A DNA stretch of 64,000 nucleotides. Source: JANQJA01 sp047947185 (GTDB taxonomy: Bacteria > Pseudomonadota > Gammaproteobacteria > Pseudomonadales > Azotimanducaceae). The notes under the pieces are model-generated. The model searched no databases, was not told the origin of the DNA, and saw nothing but the letters and a program-made list of their open reading frames with translations. Positions 27,494 to 36,681 of this stretch are shown here, in pieces. The stretch lies in assembly GCA_047947185.1 (NCBI GenBank), contig CP170502.1, forward strand, positions 3,286,001 to 3,350,000. Reading direction: 5' to 3'. The first letter of the stretch is position 1; each line of letters starts with the position of its first letter. Position numbers and translations under genes: made by a program.

Positions 27494-28135
27494 ATGGCGA
27501 CCAAAAATCCCGGCCACCTGTTCGTCGTGGCGGCCCCTTCCGGCGCCGGCAAGACAAGCCTTGTCAAGGCGCTCATCGAACAGGTACCGCGCGCTGCCGT
27601 AGCGGTATCCCACACGACCCGTTCGCCAAGACCGGGTGAAGTTGAGGGTGTCAACTACTACTTCGTGGATCGACCCGCCTTCGAACAAATGCAGCGAGAG
27701 GGTGCGTTTCTCGAATCCGCCAACGTCTTTGGCAACCTTTACGGCACCAGCCTGGCTGAGGTAGAGCGGGTCAGGCACCGCGGCGACCACGTCATTCTCG
27801 AGATCGACTGGCAGGGTGCCCGCCAGATTCGGGCCCTGGTGCCCGAGTCACGCTCCATTTTTATCCTTCCCCCGTCCCTGCAGACCCTGAAGCTGCGCCT
27901 GCTCACCCGGGGCCAGGACGACGACCGGACCATCGCCAGGAGAACCCGCGAGGCAATCGGTGAAATCTCACACTACCCGGAGTTTGACTACATTATCGTC
28001 AACGACAACTTCAATCGTGCCCTGGCTGAGCTGATCTCAATTATTGAAGGGAAAGGGGAAGGGCACCGCCTGGTCAGGCAAAAGAAGCGACTTGCGCCGC
28101 TCATTGCCGATCTGTTGCCACGGACCATGCCATAA
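27494..28135 (+). CDS. gmk: Guanylate kinase
   Basis: Converts GMP to GDP with ATP. From ATG at 27494 there are 213 residues. Walker A is AAPSGAGKTSL, followed by the GMP-binding HTTRSPRPGEVEGVNYYF and the lid with RGQDDDRTIARR. It lies 4 bp after yicC and upstream of rpoZ, the standard gmk-rpoZ-spoT cluster. Confidence 0.97.
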   Translation: MATKNPGHLFVVAAPSGAGKTSLVKALIEQVPRAAVAVSHTTRSPRPGEVEGVNYYFVDRPAFEQMQREGAFLESANVFGNLYGTSLAEVERVRHRGDHVILEIDWQGARQIRALVPESRSIFILPPSLQTLKLRLLTRGQDDDRTIARRTREAIGEISHYPEFDYIIVNDNFNRALAELISIIEGKGEGHRLVRQKKRLAPLIADLLPRTMP

Positions 28136-28270
28136 CCTTGCTATCCTTCCTCACTATTGGGTAAACTGCACGGTTCCGCAATACATGCATTGGTCAATTC
28201 CGGAATCCGCATCTGCCGGATATTTTGGAGTCGTTTATTTTGGACCCACTTTTTTGGAGTGCAGCGCAAG
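28136..28270 (+). promoter_or_regulatory. rpoZ leader with small hairpin and repeated TTTTGGA
   Basis: Untranslated stretch between gmk and rpoZ. ATCCG at 28205-28209 pairs with CGGAT at 28217-28221, and near-identical ATTTTGGAG, ATTTTGGAC and TTTTTGGAG blocks follow within 40 bases, the last 12 bases before the rpoZ start. A promoter or RNA element for rpoZ-spoT is plausible, but nothing decides between them. Confidence 0.35.
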
Positions 28271-28552
28271 ATGGCACGAGTTACCGTAGAAGATTGTCTT
28301 GAAAATGTCGAAAACCGCTTTGAGCTGGTGATGGTATCCAGCAGACGCGCACGCCAGATTGCCACCGAGGGCAAAGAGCCCCTGGTACCCCTTGAGAACG
28401 ATAAACCCACAGTCATTGCATTGCGGGAAATTGCAGAAGGCCTGATTGATGCGTCTATCCTGAATGAGCCTGATCGCCCCGATCGCTCACAGGCGCTTGC
28501 CCTTGCTGCGGCCCAGAGCACCTTTGACAACAGCCCGGATACCGACTTTTAA
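28271..28552 (+). CDS. rpoZ: RNA polymerase omega subunit
   Basis: Small subunit that assists assembly of RNA polymerase and contributes to ppGpp site 1. The 93 residues open MARVTVEDCLENVENRFELV, contain SSRRARQIATEGKEP and end in an acidic tail. The rpoZ-spoT linkage is characteristic. Confidence 0.96.
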   Translation: MARVTVEDCLENVENRFELVMVSSRRARQIATEGKEPLVPLENDKPTVIALREIAEGLIDASILNEPDRPDRSQALALAAAQSTFDNSPDTDF

Positions 28553-28608
28553 AGCAAACACCAAAAGCCCGCTGGTTAAAGCCTGCAATGGGGCCCCTGG
28601 AGGTCTCC

Positions 28609-30711
28609 TTGTACACTATTGACCTGCTGTCGGAACAGCTCCGCACCTATCTTGATGAAGGGCAGGTACAGCAGGTCAGGAAAGCCTATTGCTTCGCCGA
28701 AGAAGCCCACAAGGATCAACGTCGCCGGTCCGGCGAGCCTTACATTACCCATCCGCTTGCCGTCGCGGGCATACTCGCGGACATGCACATGGACCACCAG
28801 TGCCTGATGGCGGCGCTGCTGCACGACGTCATCGAGGACACCGGCGTACCCAAACACATCCTTGGCCGGGAGTTTGACGACGAGGTTGCGGAACTGGTTG
28901 ACGGCGTCAGCAAGCTGAAGAGCATCTTCCGTTCCCGCGCGGAGGCCCAGGCCGAGAACTTCCAGAAAATGACCCTCGCCATGTCACGGGATATAAGGGT
29001 CATCCTGGTAAAACTGGCTGACCGACTCCACAACATGCGAACGCTTGGCCACCTTGAGTCCGAGAAACGCAAGCGCATTGCGCGGGAAACCCTTGAGATC
29101 TATGCACCGATTGCGAATCGGCTGGGCATGAACAATATTCGCGTGGAGTTTGAGGAACTGGGATTCAAGGCGCTCCACCCACTACGCTCTGCGATGATTG
29201 CCAAGGCAGTGAAAAAGGCGCGGGGTAACAGGAAAGAGGTGGTTGGCAAGATCCTGGAGTCGATCAAGACCGCCCTCGCGCGGGAAGGCATCACCGCGGA
29301 AGTTTTTGGCCGGGAGAAACACCTCTACAGCATCTACGACAAGATGCGTACACGCCGGAAATCGTTCAGTGAAATCATGGATGTGTACGCATTTCGTATC
29401 ATCGTTGATTCGGTTGATACCTGTTACCGGTCACTGGGGGCGGTTCACAACCTGTACAAACCCGTCGCTGGCCGGTTCAAGGACTACATCGCCATCCCCA
29501 AAGCCAACGGCTACCAGTCGCTTCACACCACACTCTTTGGCATGCACGGTATCCCGATTGAAATCCAGATCAGGACGGGTGCCATGGAGATGGTTGCGAA
29601 CAATGGTATTGCCGGGCACTGGCTCTACAAGACCAATGACGAGTCAACATCCGGCAGCCATAAACGTGCCCGGGAGTGGATGAAGGGGTTGCTCGAGATC
29701 CAGCAGAGCGCCGGCAACTCCCTTGAATTTATCGAGAACGTCAAGATTGATCTCTTCCCGGATGAGGTCTACGTGTTTTCCCCGCGGGGTGAAATCTACG
29801 ATCTGGCCCAGGGTGCAACACCTGTGGATTTTGCTTATGCCGTCCACACCGATATTGGTAACACCTGTGTTGCCTGCCGTATTGATCGGCGCCTTGCACC
29901 GCTGTCGGCCACCCTGGAAAGTGGCCAGACGGTAGAAATCATCACCGCGCCCGGCGCACAACCCAATCCCGCATGGCTCGGTTTCGCAGTTACCGGCAAG
30001 GCACGCAGCAGTATCAGGCACGCCCTCAAACACCAGCAGCGCAGTGAATCAATTACCCTGGGGCAGCGACTGCTGGAGCGCACCCTGAAAGCGCAGGACC
30101 TCGCCCTCGACGACATCGACCGGAAACGCCTTGATGCTGTTGTCAAGGAAAGGAACTTTGAGGACTTCGATGCCCTGCTGGAGGCCATTGGTCTCGGCAA
30201 CCAGATGGCATACGTCATTGCCCGCAAACTGATTTCGGGTGAAGACAATCCGGAACCGCAAACCGCCCGACCACTTGCTATCAAGGGTACAGAGGGGCTG
30301 GTACTGACCTATGCAAAATGCTGCAAACCGATTCCCGGCGATCCAATTATTGGACACATCAGTGCTGGCCGGGGGATTGTTATCCATACCGAAACCTGCA
30401 ACAACATGCACGAACTCCGCGAAAAACCGGAAGAACTCATGACCGTTCGCTGGGACCCGAATGTGAACCAGGAGTTTTCTGTGGAACTCCGCGTTGAACT
30501 TGAACACGAGAAAGGAATTATTGCCGTGCTGGCCTCCACCATTACCAACGCGGATGCCAGCATCGAGCGGATTAACATGGTGGAACGGGACGCTGTCCTC
30601 TCCACTATCAACATTGTGCTTGCGGTACGTGACCGGGTTCACCTCGCCCATGTCATCAAACGTTTACGTACCCTGAAAGGCATCAACCGAATTGTCAGGA
30701 CGAGAAGCTGA
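28609..30711 (+). CDS. spoT: Bifunctional (p)ppGpp synthase/hydrolase SpoT
   Basis: Sets cellular ppGpp. TTG at 28609 is chosen because GGAGG at 28599-28603 is well placed for it and the resulting MYTIDLLSEQLRTYL matches the family N-terminus; ATG at 28588 has no ribosome site. The 700 residues comprise an HD hydrolase domain with intact LLHDVIEDTG, a synthetase domain with GRFKDYIAIPKANGYQSLHT (the RxKD type expected for a bifunctional enzyme), a TGS domain (DLFPDEVYVFSPRG), and a C-terminal ACT domain. Both activities look preserved. Confidence 0.95.
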   Translation: MYTIDLLSEQLRTYLDEGQVQQVRKAYCFAEEAHKDQRRRSGEPYITHPLAVAGILADMHMDHQCLMAALLHDVIEDTGVPKHILGREFDDEVAELVDGVSKLKSIFRSRAEAQAENFQKMTLAMSRDIRVILVKLADRLHNMRTLGHLESEKRKRIARETLEIYAPIANRLGMNNIRVEFEELGFKALHPLRSAMIAKAVKKARGNRKEVVGKILESIKTALAREGITAEVFGREKHLYSIYDKMRTRRKSFSEIMDVYAFRIIVDSVDTCYRSLGAVHNLYKPVAGRFKDYIAIPKANGYQSLHTTLFGMHGIPIEIQIRTGAMEMVANNGIAGHWLYKTNDESTSGSHKRAREWMKGLLEIQQSAGNSLEFIENVKIDLFPDEVYVFSPRGEIYDLAQGATPVDFAYAVHTDIGNTCVACRIDRRLAPLSATLESGQTVEIITAPGAQPNPAWLGFAVTGKARSSIRHALKHQQRSESITLGQRLLERTLKAQDLALDDIDRKRLDAVVKERNFEDFDALLEAIGLGNQMAYVIARKLISGEDNPEPQTARPLAIKGTEGLVLTYAKCCKPIPGDPIIGHISAGRGIVIHTETCNNMHELREKPEELMTVRWDPNVNQEFSVELRVELEHEKGIIAVLASTITNADASIERINMVERDAVLSTINIVLAVRDRVHLAHVIKRLRTLKGINRIVRTRS

Positions 30712-30713
30712 TC

Positions 30714-31100
30714 ATGTCCAGAAGCATCATTACAACCCCGGCTGCACCCGCCGCCATTGGCACCTACTCCCAGGCTGTCAGGGCAGGCAACACACTGTAC
30801 GTCAGCGGCCAGATTCCCCTTTCGCCGGAGACCATGGACCTGGTGAGCGACAACTTTGATGCCCAGGCGGAAAGGGTCTTCATGAACCTCGCCGCCATCT
30901 GCGAGGCCGCTGGCGTATCCCTCAACGATACCGTCAAATTCACGGTTTATCTCACCGATCTGGGCAACTTTTCCCGGGTGAACGCCGTCATGGAACAGGT
31001 GCTCAGTGCACCCTATCCCGCCCGGGCGGCGGTCGAAGTCAGCGCGCTGCCAAAAGGTGCGCAGATCGAGATAGACGCGATCGTGCTCATCCCGGAATAG
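30714..31100 (+). CDS. ridA: RidA family reactive-intermediate deaminase
   Basis: Trimeric enamine/imine deaminase that clears 2-aminoacrylate formed by PLP enzymes. The 128 residues contain TYSQAVRAGNTLYVSGQIPL and the signature arginine in APYPARAAVEVSALPKGAQIEIDAI. Positioned 2 bp after spoT and 13 bp before recG, as in many gammaproteobacteria. Confidence 0.95.
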   Translation: MSRSIITTPAAPAAIGTYSQAVRAGNTLYVSGQIPLSPETMDLVSDNFDAQAERVFMNLAAICEAAGVSLNDTVKFTVYLTDLGNFSRVNAVMEQVLSAPYPARAAVEVSALPKGAQIEIDAIVLIPE

Positions 31101-31113
31101 GGCAGCGCCGGCC

Positions 31114-33180
31114 GTGGCTGAACGCACCACGCTTGATCACGCAGCCGTCACAACACTCAGCGGCGTAGGACCAGCCATCGCGGACCGGCTCAGCAAACTC
31201 GGGATTACGACGCTCGGCGACCTGCTGTTCCACCTGCCCCTGCGCTACGAAGACCGAACGCGGGTTGTTCCGGTGGCATCCGTCAAGCTGGGTCAGTCTG
31301 TTGTCCTTGAAGGGGAGATTGTTGACTGCAGGATCACCCTGGGCCGGCGCCGGTCACTGCTGGCAACCCTGCGGGATGAATCGGGTTTGCTGGGGCTCAG
31401 GTTTTTTCATTTCTCCCGCGCCCAGCAAACCAACCTGGAGAAAGCAGGCCGAATTCGCTGTTTTGGTGAGATAAGGCGGGGCGCGTCGGGGTTCGAGATG
31501 TACCACCCCGAATATGGTTCAGTCACAGACACTGATCCGCCCGATACCCTGACCCCGGTGTACCCCGCAACCGAGGGACTCAGTCAGGTGCGCTTTCGCG
31601 CAATGATTGCACAAGTGCTGGCATTGATGGACCGCGGCAGGCTACTACCTGAACTGCTCGACCATGGCGACCACATGAGCATTAACCAGGCAGTCAGCCT
31701 TGTGCACAGGCCGCAACCCGGGGAGGACATAGCCGCACTGCAGGAAGGCCGGCATCCTGCCCAGCAGCGACTCGCCTTTGAAGAACTGCTCGCCCACCAT
31801 ACCAGCATGAGGCTTATCCGGGAGGAGGTTGCGAAACTCCATGCCCATGCACTGAAAGCCCCGGGCAGGACCCGGGACCAATTGTTACAGGCGCTGGGTT
31901 TTGACCTGACGAAAGCGCAGCGGCGTGTTTGCCAGGAGATTGCAGTGGACATGCAAAAGACCACGCCCATGCTCAGACTTCTGCAAGGTGACGTGGGATC
32001 CGGGAAAACCGTGGTTGCAGCCATGGCTGCAGTCCATGCCGTGGAAAACGGCCTGCAGACTGCAATCATGGCACCCACCGAACTGCTGGCGGAACAGCAC
32101 TTCATCAATTTTTCCAACTGGCTGACTCCGCTTGGCATCACAACCACCTTTCTGTCTGGACGGGTCAAGGGCAAAAAGCGGGAGACGGAACTTGCACTGA
32201 TTGCGGCAGGTGATGCTTCCGTGGTGGTAGGTACTCACGCGCTGTTCCAGAAGGACGTGGATTTCAGCGCGCTTGGCCTCATCATCATAGACGAGCAGCA
32301 CAGGTTTGGTGTCCACCAGCGACTTGCGCTGCGGGAAAAGGGTGAAAAGGATCAAGTCATGCCCCATCAGTTGGTGATGACGGCAACCCCGATTCCACGC
32401 ACCCTGACCATGAGTATGTATGCTGACATGGACTGTTCTGCCATAGATGAACTGCCACCCGGTCGATCACCGGTTGTCTCAAGCGTACTGCCGGACAGCC
32501 GCCGACCTGAGGTCGTGCAACGCGTAATGAGCGCCTGCCGCGACGGTGCCCAGGCTTATTGGGTCTGTACCCTCATCGAGGAATCGGAACTGCTGCAGTG
32601 CCAGGCTGCCGAGGCTACCTGGGCGCAGCTCCGGGAAGCACTGCCAGAACTCAACATAGGACTGGTTCACGGCCGCATGACATCCGGCGAGAAAACCAGC
32701 GTGATGTCTGATTTCAGTCGTGGCAACATCCATCTGCTGGTTGCGACCACGGTCATCGAAGTTGGCGTGGACGTACCCAATGCAAGCCTGATGGTCATCG
32801 AGAACCCCGAGCGCCTTGGCCTCGCCCAATTGCACCAATTGCGAGGACGGATTGGTCGGGGGGCACGCAAGAGTTTTTGTGTCCTGCTTTACCAGCCGCC
32901 GCTTTCCGCCACCAGCAAACGTCGACTGAACGTGATCCGAGAATCAAATGATGGGTTTTTTATCGCGGAGCAGGATCTCAAGATTCGCGGACCCGGAGAG
33001 GTCCTCGGAAGCCGACAGTCCGGCAGTCTCAGCTTTCGTATTGCTGACATTGTCAGGGACAATCACCTGCTGCCCGATGTTCGCAGGGCCGCTGACAGAC
33101 TGCTGGCTGATGATCGCCGGGGTGCTGACGCCATCATGCGGCGATGGATTACCATGCCGGAGAAACTCAGCCAGGTCTGA
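31114..33180 (+). CDS. recG: ATP-dependent DNA helicase RecG
   Basis: Remodels stalled replication forks and branched intermediates. The 688 residues from GTG 31114 start with a helix-hairpin-helix-like LSGVGPAIADRLSKLGI, a wedge OB domain, then superfamily 2 helicase motifs: QGDVGSGKTVVA (Walker A), IIDEQHRFGV (DEQH box), MTATPIPRT and the TRG motif near RLNVIRESNDGF. It ends the ridA-recG block; a small stem (33178-33193) overlaps the stop. Confidence 0.96.
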   Translation: MAERTTLDHAAVTTLSGVGPAIADRLSKLGITTLGDLLFHLPLRYEDRTRVVPVASVKLGQSVVLEGEIVDCRITLGRRRSLLATLRDESGLLGLRFFHFSRAQQTNLEKAGRIRCFGEIRRGASGFEMYHPEYGSVTDTDPPDTLTPVYPATEGLSQVRFRAMIAQVLALMDRGRLLPELLDHGDHMSINQAVSLVHRPQPGEDIAALQEGRHPAQQRLAFEELLAHHTSMRLIREEVAKLHAHALKAPGRTRDQLLQALGFDLTKAQRRVCQEIAVDMQKTTPMLRLLQGDVGSGKTVVAAMAAVHAVENGLQTAIMAPTELLAEQHFINFSNWLTPLGITTTFLSGRVKGKKRETELALIAAGDASVVVGTHALFQKDVDFSALGLIIIDEQHRFGVHQRLALREKGEKDQVMPHQLVMTATPIPRTLTMSMYADMDCSAIDELPPGRSPVVSSVLPDSRRPEVVQRVMSACRDGAQAYWVCTLIEESELLQCQAAEATWAQLREALPELNIGLVHGRMTSGEKTSVMSDFSRGNIHLLVATTVIEVGVDVPNASLMVIENPERLGLAQLHQLRGRIGRGARKSFCVLLYQPPLSATSKRRLNVIRESNDGFFIAEQDLKIRGPGEVLGSRQSGSLSFRIADIVRDNHLLPDVRRAADRLLADDRRGADAIMRRWITMPEKLSQV

Positions 33181-33193
33181 GGCCCTTGCCTCA
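33178..33193 (+). terminator. Weak stem at the recG stop codon
   Basis: TGAGGC at 33178-33183 can pair with GCCTCA at 33188-33193 across a 4-base loop. It sits on the stop codon and lacks a T-run, so it is at most a weak terminator or processing stem between the convergent recG and acetyltransferase genes. Confidence 0.3.
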
Positions 33194-33267
33194 GGGGCGG
33201 CAATCAACCTCCCCCTGTCTCAGTCTGAACGGGCGCCGCAAGTTTGGTTGCCCGTTCCGGACGATTT

Positions 33268-33864
33268 TCAGTCCTCCTGCAATTGATCAAGACCATAGGC
33301 TGACATTTGGGCCTGGAATCGCTCCACATCATGACTCATGACCAAAAGATCGTGATTCTTGCCCTCCCGGTCTTTCACGTGATCACGGAAGTGTGCTTCG
33401 CTGCGGAATCCAAGCTCCTCAAACACGGTGATGGCGCTCTCCTGATCCAACGTCATTCGAACCGTGAGTTTCTCAAGGCCAAGGTCAAGACCAATCAGGA
33501 AACTTTCCTGGATGAGCTGACGGCCAAGCCCTGTCGCGCGGGCATCCGGCGCCACCAGGACCCGCAGTTCACCCACATGCGGAGACCAGGAATACCTGTC
33601 GGTGACAACCGCTGTAGTGCCCAGCACACGCTCGCCCCGACGCGCTACGACACTGACAATATCGCCATTTGCAATACTCTCCTTCCAGGCGGCCAGCACT
33701 TTAGGTTCCTGAATATCCCGGGACAGGAATAAAAGATCCAGATCGGGGAGAGAGCGGGTGAAGTCCAGCACTTCCGCATCAGACGGGTCCGTCAGGAGTG
33801 ACAGGGTGACCGGTCCGTCCTTCAGCTCAAGTTCTCGCGGATAGCGCGCCGGGAAATCAGTCAT
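33268..33864 (-). CDS. GNAT family N-acetyltransferase
   Basis: Probable acetyl-CoA-dependent acetyltransferase, 198 residues from ATG 33864. Acetyl-CoA loop is VLVAPDARATGLGRQLIQ with the R/QxxGxG/A pattern, and ITVFEELGFRSEAHFRDHV ends the fold. The start overlaps the phaC stop (ATGA), so it belongs to the PHA transcript, although its substrate is unknown. Confidence 0.85.
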   Translation of the reverse strand: MTDFPARYPRELELKDGPVTLSLLTDPSDAEVLDFTRSLPDLDLLFLSRDIQEPKVLAAWKESIANGDIVSVVARRGERVLGTTAVVTDRYSWSPHVGELRVLVAPDARATGLGRQLIQESFLIGLDLGLEKLTVRMTLDQESAITVFEELGFRSEAHFRDHVKDREGKNHDLLVMSHDVERFQAQMSAYGLDQLQED

Positions 33865-34937
33865 ACGGATCTTTCTCCCAACCAGGCGTTCAGCGCCGGC
33901 CACATGCGTTTTACCGCATTAGGCCCGGCAATCAGTGATACGTGCCCTCCTTTCAGGACCACTTCCGTCTTGTCCGTTGACCCAACAAGGTCAAGCAGGG
34001 GTTTCGTGGCTTCAATCTGGGCAATGTGGTCGTGTTCCGCCATGACGGTCATGATGGGAATGGTAATGTCGGCCAGGTTTGCCGGCTTGCCATCAACCAC
34101 AAGATCACCCGTGTACAGCTTGTTGCCCCACATCAGTTCGCGGGTTGTTTCGCGATAATATTCTCCGGCAAGCGGCAAGGTCTCATTGCCCCAACGCTCA
34201 AACGCCCGGTAGGAACGCACAAAGTCATCGTTCCACATCTCGTTCCAGACGCGTAATCGGCCGGCTGTTCGCTGCGCCGGCCGCAGCATTTCAAATGAAC
34301 GTTCGATAAAGTCGGCCGGCACTATACCCAGTGTGTCCACGAGTTTGTCGACGTCCAGGTAGCGCTCGTCAGACCAGAGCCTGAACAGACCCATTTCGTG
34401 CCAGTTCACGGGTGTTGTCAGGCATGCCAGGTTTCTGAGCGGACCATCAAGGTGGGTCGCTGCATAAATAAGTGAGAGGACCCCACCCATACAGTAGCCG
34501 ATGATATTAACGTCCTGTTCGCCCGTGATCTCCATGACCTTGTCCACACAGGCAGGCAGAAAGTCCTGGGTGTAATCTGCGAGTCCAAGTCCCCGTTCAG
34601 ATGGCAGGGGCGGGTCCCAGTCCACCATAAAGACGTCGTACCCGTTCTTCAGCAGGAACTCGATCATGCTCTGGCCGGGCAACAGATCAAACAGGTAGCC
34701 CTTGTTGGTTGTGGCCATAACCAGGATGACGGGAATCCGGTAGATCTCGTCTTCCATGGGATGATAGTGGTATAGCTTCAGGGTGCCCTTGTCATACACC
34801 AGGTCCTTGGGGGTCAGACCAACATCTGCCTTGCCCGCCCGAAGAAACTGAACACCCTTGACAGTGCGCTGGATGGTTTTATCAACCAGTTCGCGCATCT
34901 GGCCAACCAGTTCGTTATCAACACCTGCTTCAGACAT
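33861..34937 (-). CDS. phaC: Class III poly(R)-hydroxyalkanoate synthase catalytic subunit PhaC
   Basis: Polymerises hydroxyacyl-CoA into PHA storage polyester. The 358-residue length fits the short class III subunit, not the 560-residue class I/II enzymes. The lipase-like box is GYCMGG with Cys149; Asp303 (EHDHIAQ) and His332 (GGHVSLI) complete the triad, close to positions reported for the Allochromatium enzyme. It is preceded 0 bp after a short PhaE-like protein and followed by an overlapping GNAT gene. Confidence 0.93.
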   Translation of the reverse strand: MSEAGVDNELVGQMRELVDKTIQRTVKGVQFLRAGKADVGLTPKDLVYDKGTLKLYHYHPMEDEIYRIPVILVMATTNKGYLFDLLPGQSMIEFLLKNGYDVFMVDWDPPLPSERGLGLADYTQDFLPACVDKVMEITGEQDVNIIGYCMGGVLSLIYAATHLDGPLRNLACLTTPVNWHEMGLFRLWSDERYLDVDKLVDTLGIVPADFIERSFEMLRPAQRTAGRLRVWNEMWNDDFVRSYRAFERWGNETLPLAGEYYRETTRELMWGNKLYTGDLVVDGKPANLADITIPIMTVMAEHDHIAQIEATKPLLDLVGSTDKTEVVLKGGHVSLIAGPNAVKRMWPALNAWLGERSV

Positions 34938-35318
34938 TTAGCTCTCCTCGCGTTTTGGCGCGGGCTTCCTGGTACGCGGTGGCGACCTGCGCCTGACACC
35001 CGCCTCATTTGCGCCGGCTGGCAGCAACTTGTTCAACGTTGCCTCCATGCGTGCAATTCGCCTGTCGAGTTCCCGTACATCTTCGCTGAGCTGCAACACA
35101 TCATCCCGTGAAGGCATGTTGAATGCTGCCAGCTGGCGCGCCATCTGTTCCCCAAAGGCCCGTTGGAACTCAAGCTGAAGATTCTGCATCTGGTTCAGTG
35201 AACGACTGAAATCTTCTGTGCCCATAAACTGGTTCGAGAACTTGTCTACCGTTCTCTCCCACTGGGTAACCCATTCCTGGAACATTGCCGATGGATCTGT
35301 TGGCTTATCCTGTGCCAT
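34938..35318 (-). CDS. phaE: Short PhaE-like/phasin-like partner of PhaC
   Basis: Probable accessory subunit of the class III PHA synthase. Only 126 residues from ATG 35318 (behind GAGGAGG), against about 350 in typical PhaE. The start MAQDKPTDPSAMFQEWVTQW fits a PhaE N-terminus; residues 30-90 form amphipathic helices (EFQRAFGEQMARQLAAF, RELDRRIARMEATLNKL, coiled coil), and a basic Pro/Arg tail (RRRSPPRTRKPAPKREE) follows. It adjoins phaC with no gap. It could equally be a PhaM-like or phasin protein. Confidence 0.7.
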   Translation of the reverse strand: MAQDKPTDPSAMFQEWVTQWERTVDKFSNQFMGTEDFSRSLNQMQNLQLEFQRAFGEQMARQLAAFNMPSRDDVLQLSEDVRELDRRIARMEATLNKLLPAGANEAGVRRRSPPRTRKPAPKREES

Positions 35319-35381
35319 GCCGACCTCCTCTGGTGGGCTGCAATTCAAGTTACCGCTGCCTTATGGTACGCGATTCGACAG

Positions 35382-36551
35382 TCACCCTGAAGGCTTCATC
35401 CCGGCACGGGGTGAAGCCAGCTCATTCGCGCTCCACCAGGCACGGGTACGCAAGATGGCGTTATCGCGTATGTCCATGTAGAACAGGTTGTAATCGAGTC
35501 CATGATAATTGCCGCCCTGGCCCCCATTCGACAGCGGCCCTTTACGCTGGTTTTCCACAAACAGGGTGCCATTGCGACATTGCGCCCAGGTATGGCCGGG
35601 TAGGGGAGTGCCCAGGGTGTCGAATACCACCCCCCTGGCAGCATTGTCACGATCAAAGCTGATGTCGTAGGGGACGAGAATGGGCACCGCACCATGATTG
35701 AGATTCGCCGGCGCGCGATCTTCGTCTGTACGCCAGGTCAGCGGATTGGTGCACAGGCTGTTCTCGGTTCGCTTGAGCCCCTCGCTGCCCTCGGCGAAGG
35801 TGTCCCAATGGATTACACAGGCCAGTTGATGGGCATCCCGGCAGGGTGAGATGTCATCAAGCGTGGCAAAATAGCTGTCAGAAAGCTCTATATTGACACT
35901 GCCGATCAGGTAAGCCGCCACCAGTTTCTGAACCAGGGGCGTCCCGTCAATTTTCTCCTGCAGGAGGCGCCGGGCGTGGTGGGTGCCCTGGGAGTGACTG
36001 GCAATCAGGAATGGCCGGTTCTTGTCCCGGTTTGCAAGAAAGTAGTCGAACGCTGCCGCAACATCCTGGTACGCAAAATCCAGCACGGCGTCCCTGGAAT
36101 CGGAGAAATAGGCAAAAATCGACGCTTCACGATAGCGTGGTGCGTAGACGTCACAACAACCATTGTAGGCACTCGCCTGGTTGGCCATCATCCAGCGCGT
36201 GTTTTCTTCCGCCGCACTTTCGGAATCCATGGGTGAGGTCCAGCTTGCCCCGCTCAGGTAACCGGTGGGATGTATGAAAAAGACATCTGCGAGTTTCTCG
36301 GCTGTCTCCGGAACGCCGGGCGGCACCAGGTCAGCGGGGTCTGATTTTGTTGGTAGCGCGGCCCAGAACCTGTCATCTGCGTAATCCGGCGCCGGCACCA
36401 CCCCATTGCCATCAAAAGGTTCATCCGGGCTGTAGACGGTCATCAGGGCACCAAACATGACGGGTTGCGCCAGACCGGTGAAGTAGAGGACAAGACCCGC
36501 AACAACAATGGAACTTATCCCTGCCAGGCTGTACCTGATGAGTTTCTGCAT
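35382..36551 (-). CDS. DUF3089 alpha/beta-hydrolase-like protein
   Basis: Predicted membrane-anchored or exported hydrolase of unknown substrate. From ATG 36551 (GGAGG upstream) it has 389 residues, with an N-terminal hydrophobic anchor (AGISSIVVAGLVLYFTGL), then the DUF3089 core: DVFFIHPTGYLSG, CCDVYAPRYREAS, the nucleophile elbow PFLIASHSQGTHHARRLL and CVIHWDTFAEGSEG. The gene ends in a strong GC stem. It is divergent from a DASS transporter across 130 bp. Confidence 0.83.
   Translation of the reverse strand: MQKLIRYSLAGISSIVVAGLVLYFTGLAQPVMFGALMTVYSPDEPFDGNGVVPAPDYADDRFWAALPTKSDPADLVPPGVPETAEKLADVFFIHPTGYLSGASWTSPMDSESAAEENTRWMMANQASAYNGCCDVYAPRYREASIFAYFSDSRDAVLDFAYQDVAAAFDYFLANRDKNRPFLIASHSQGTHHARRLLQEKIDGTPLVQKLVAAYLIGSVNIELSDSYFATLDDISPCRDAHQLACVIHWDTFAEGSEGLKRTENSLCTNPLTWRTDEDRAPANLNHGAVPILVPYDISFDRDNAARGVVFDTLGTPLPGHTWAQCRNGTLFVENQRKGPLSNGGQGGNYHGLDYNLFYMDIRDNAILRTRAWWSANELASPRAGMKPSG
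35392..35418 (-). terminator. Hairpin inside the 3' end of the DUF3089 gene
   Basis: GGCTTCATCCC at 35392-35402 pairs with GGGGTGAAGCC at 35408-35418 (11 bp with one G-T pair, 5-base loop). It overlaps the last codons of the DUF3089 gene, with no T-run on the coding strand. It may limit read-through into the PHA genes. Confidence 0.35.
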
Positions 36552-36681
36552 AATCCCCTCCTGGTACAAGACTATCGCATCAATGACACAAGGTGCCATC
36601 AGCAGATGGTCTTGACCCCGGACATTGTAGCAAGATGCGCTTTTGGTCAGCATGGCCGACAGAATCTACCGGGGGACAGCC

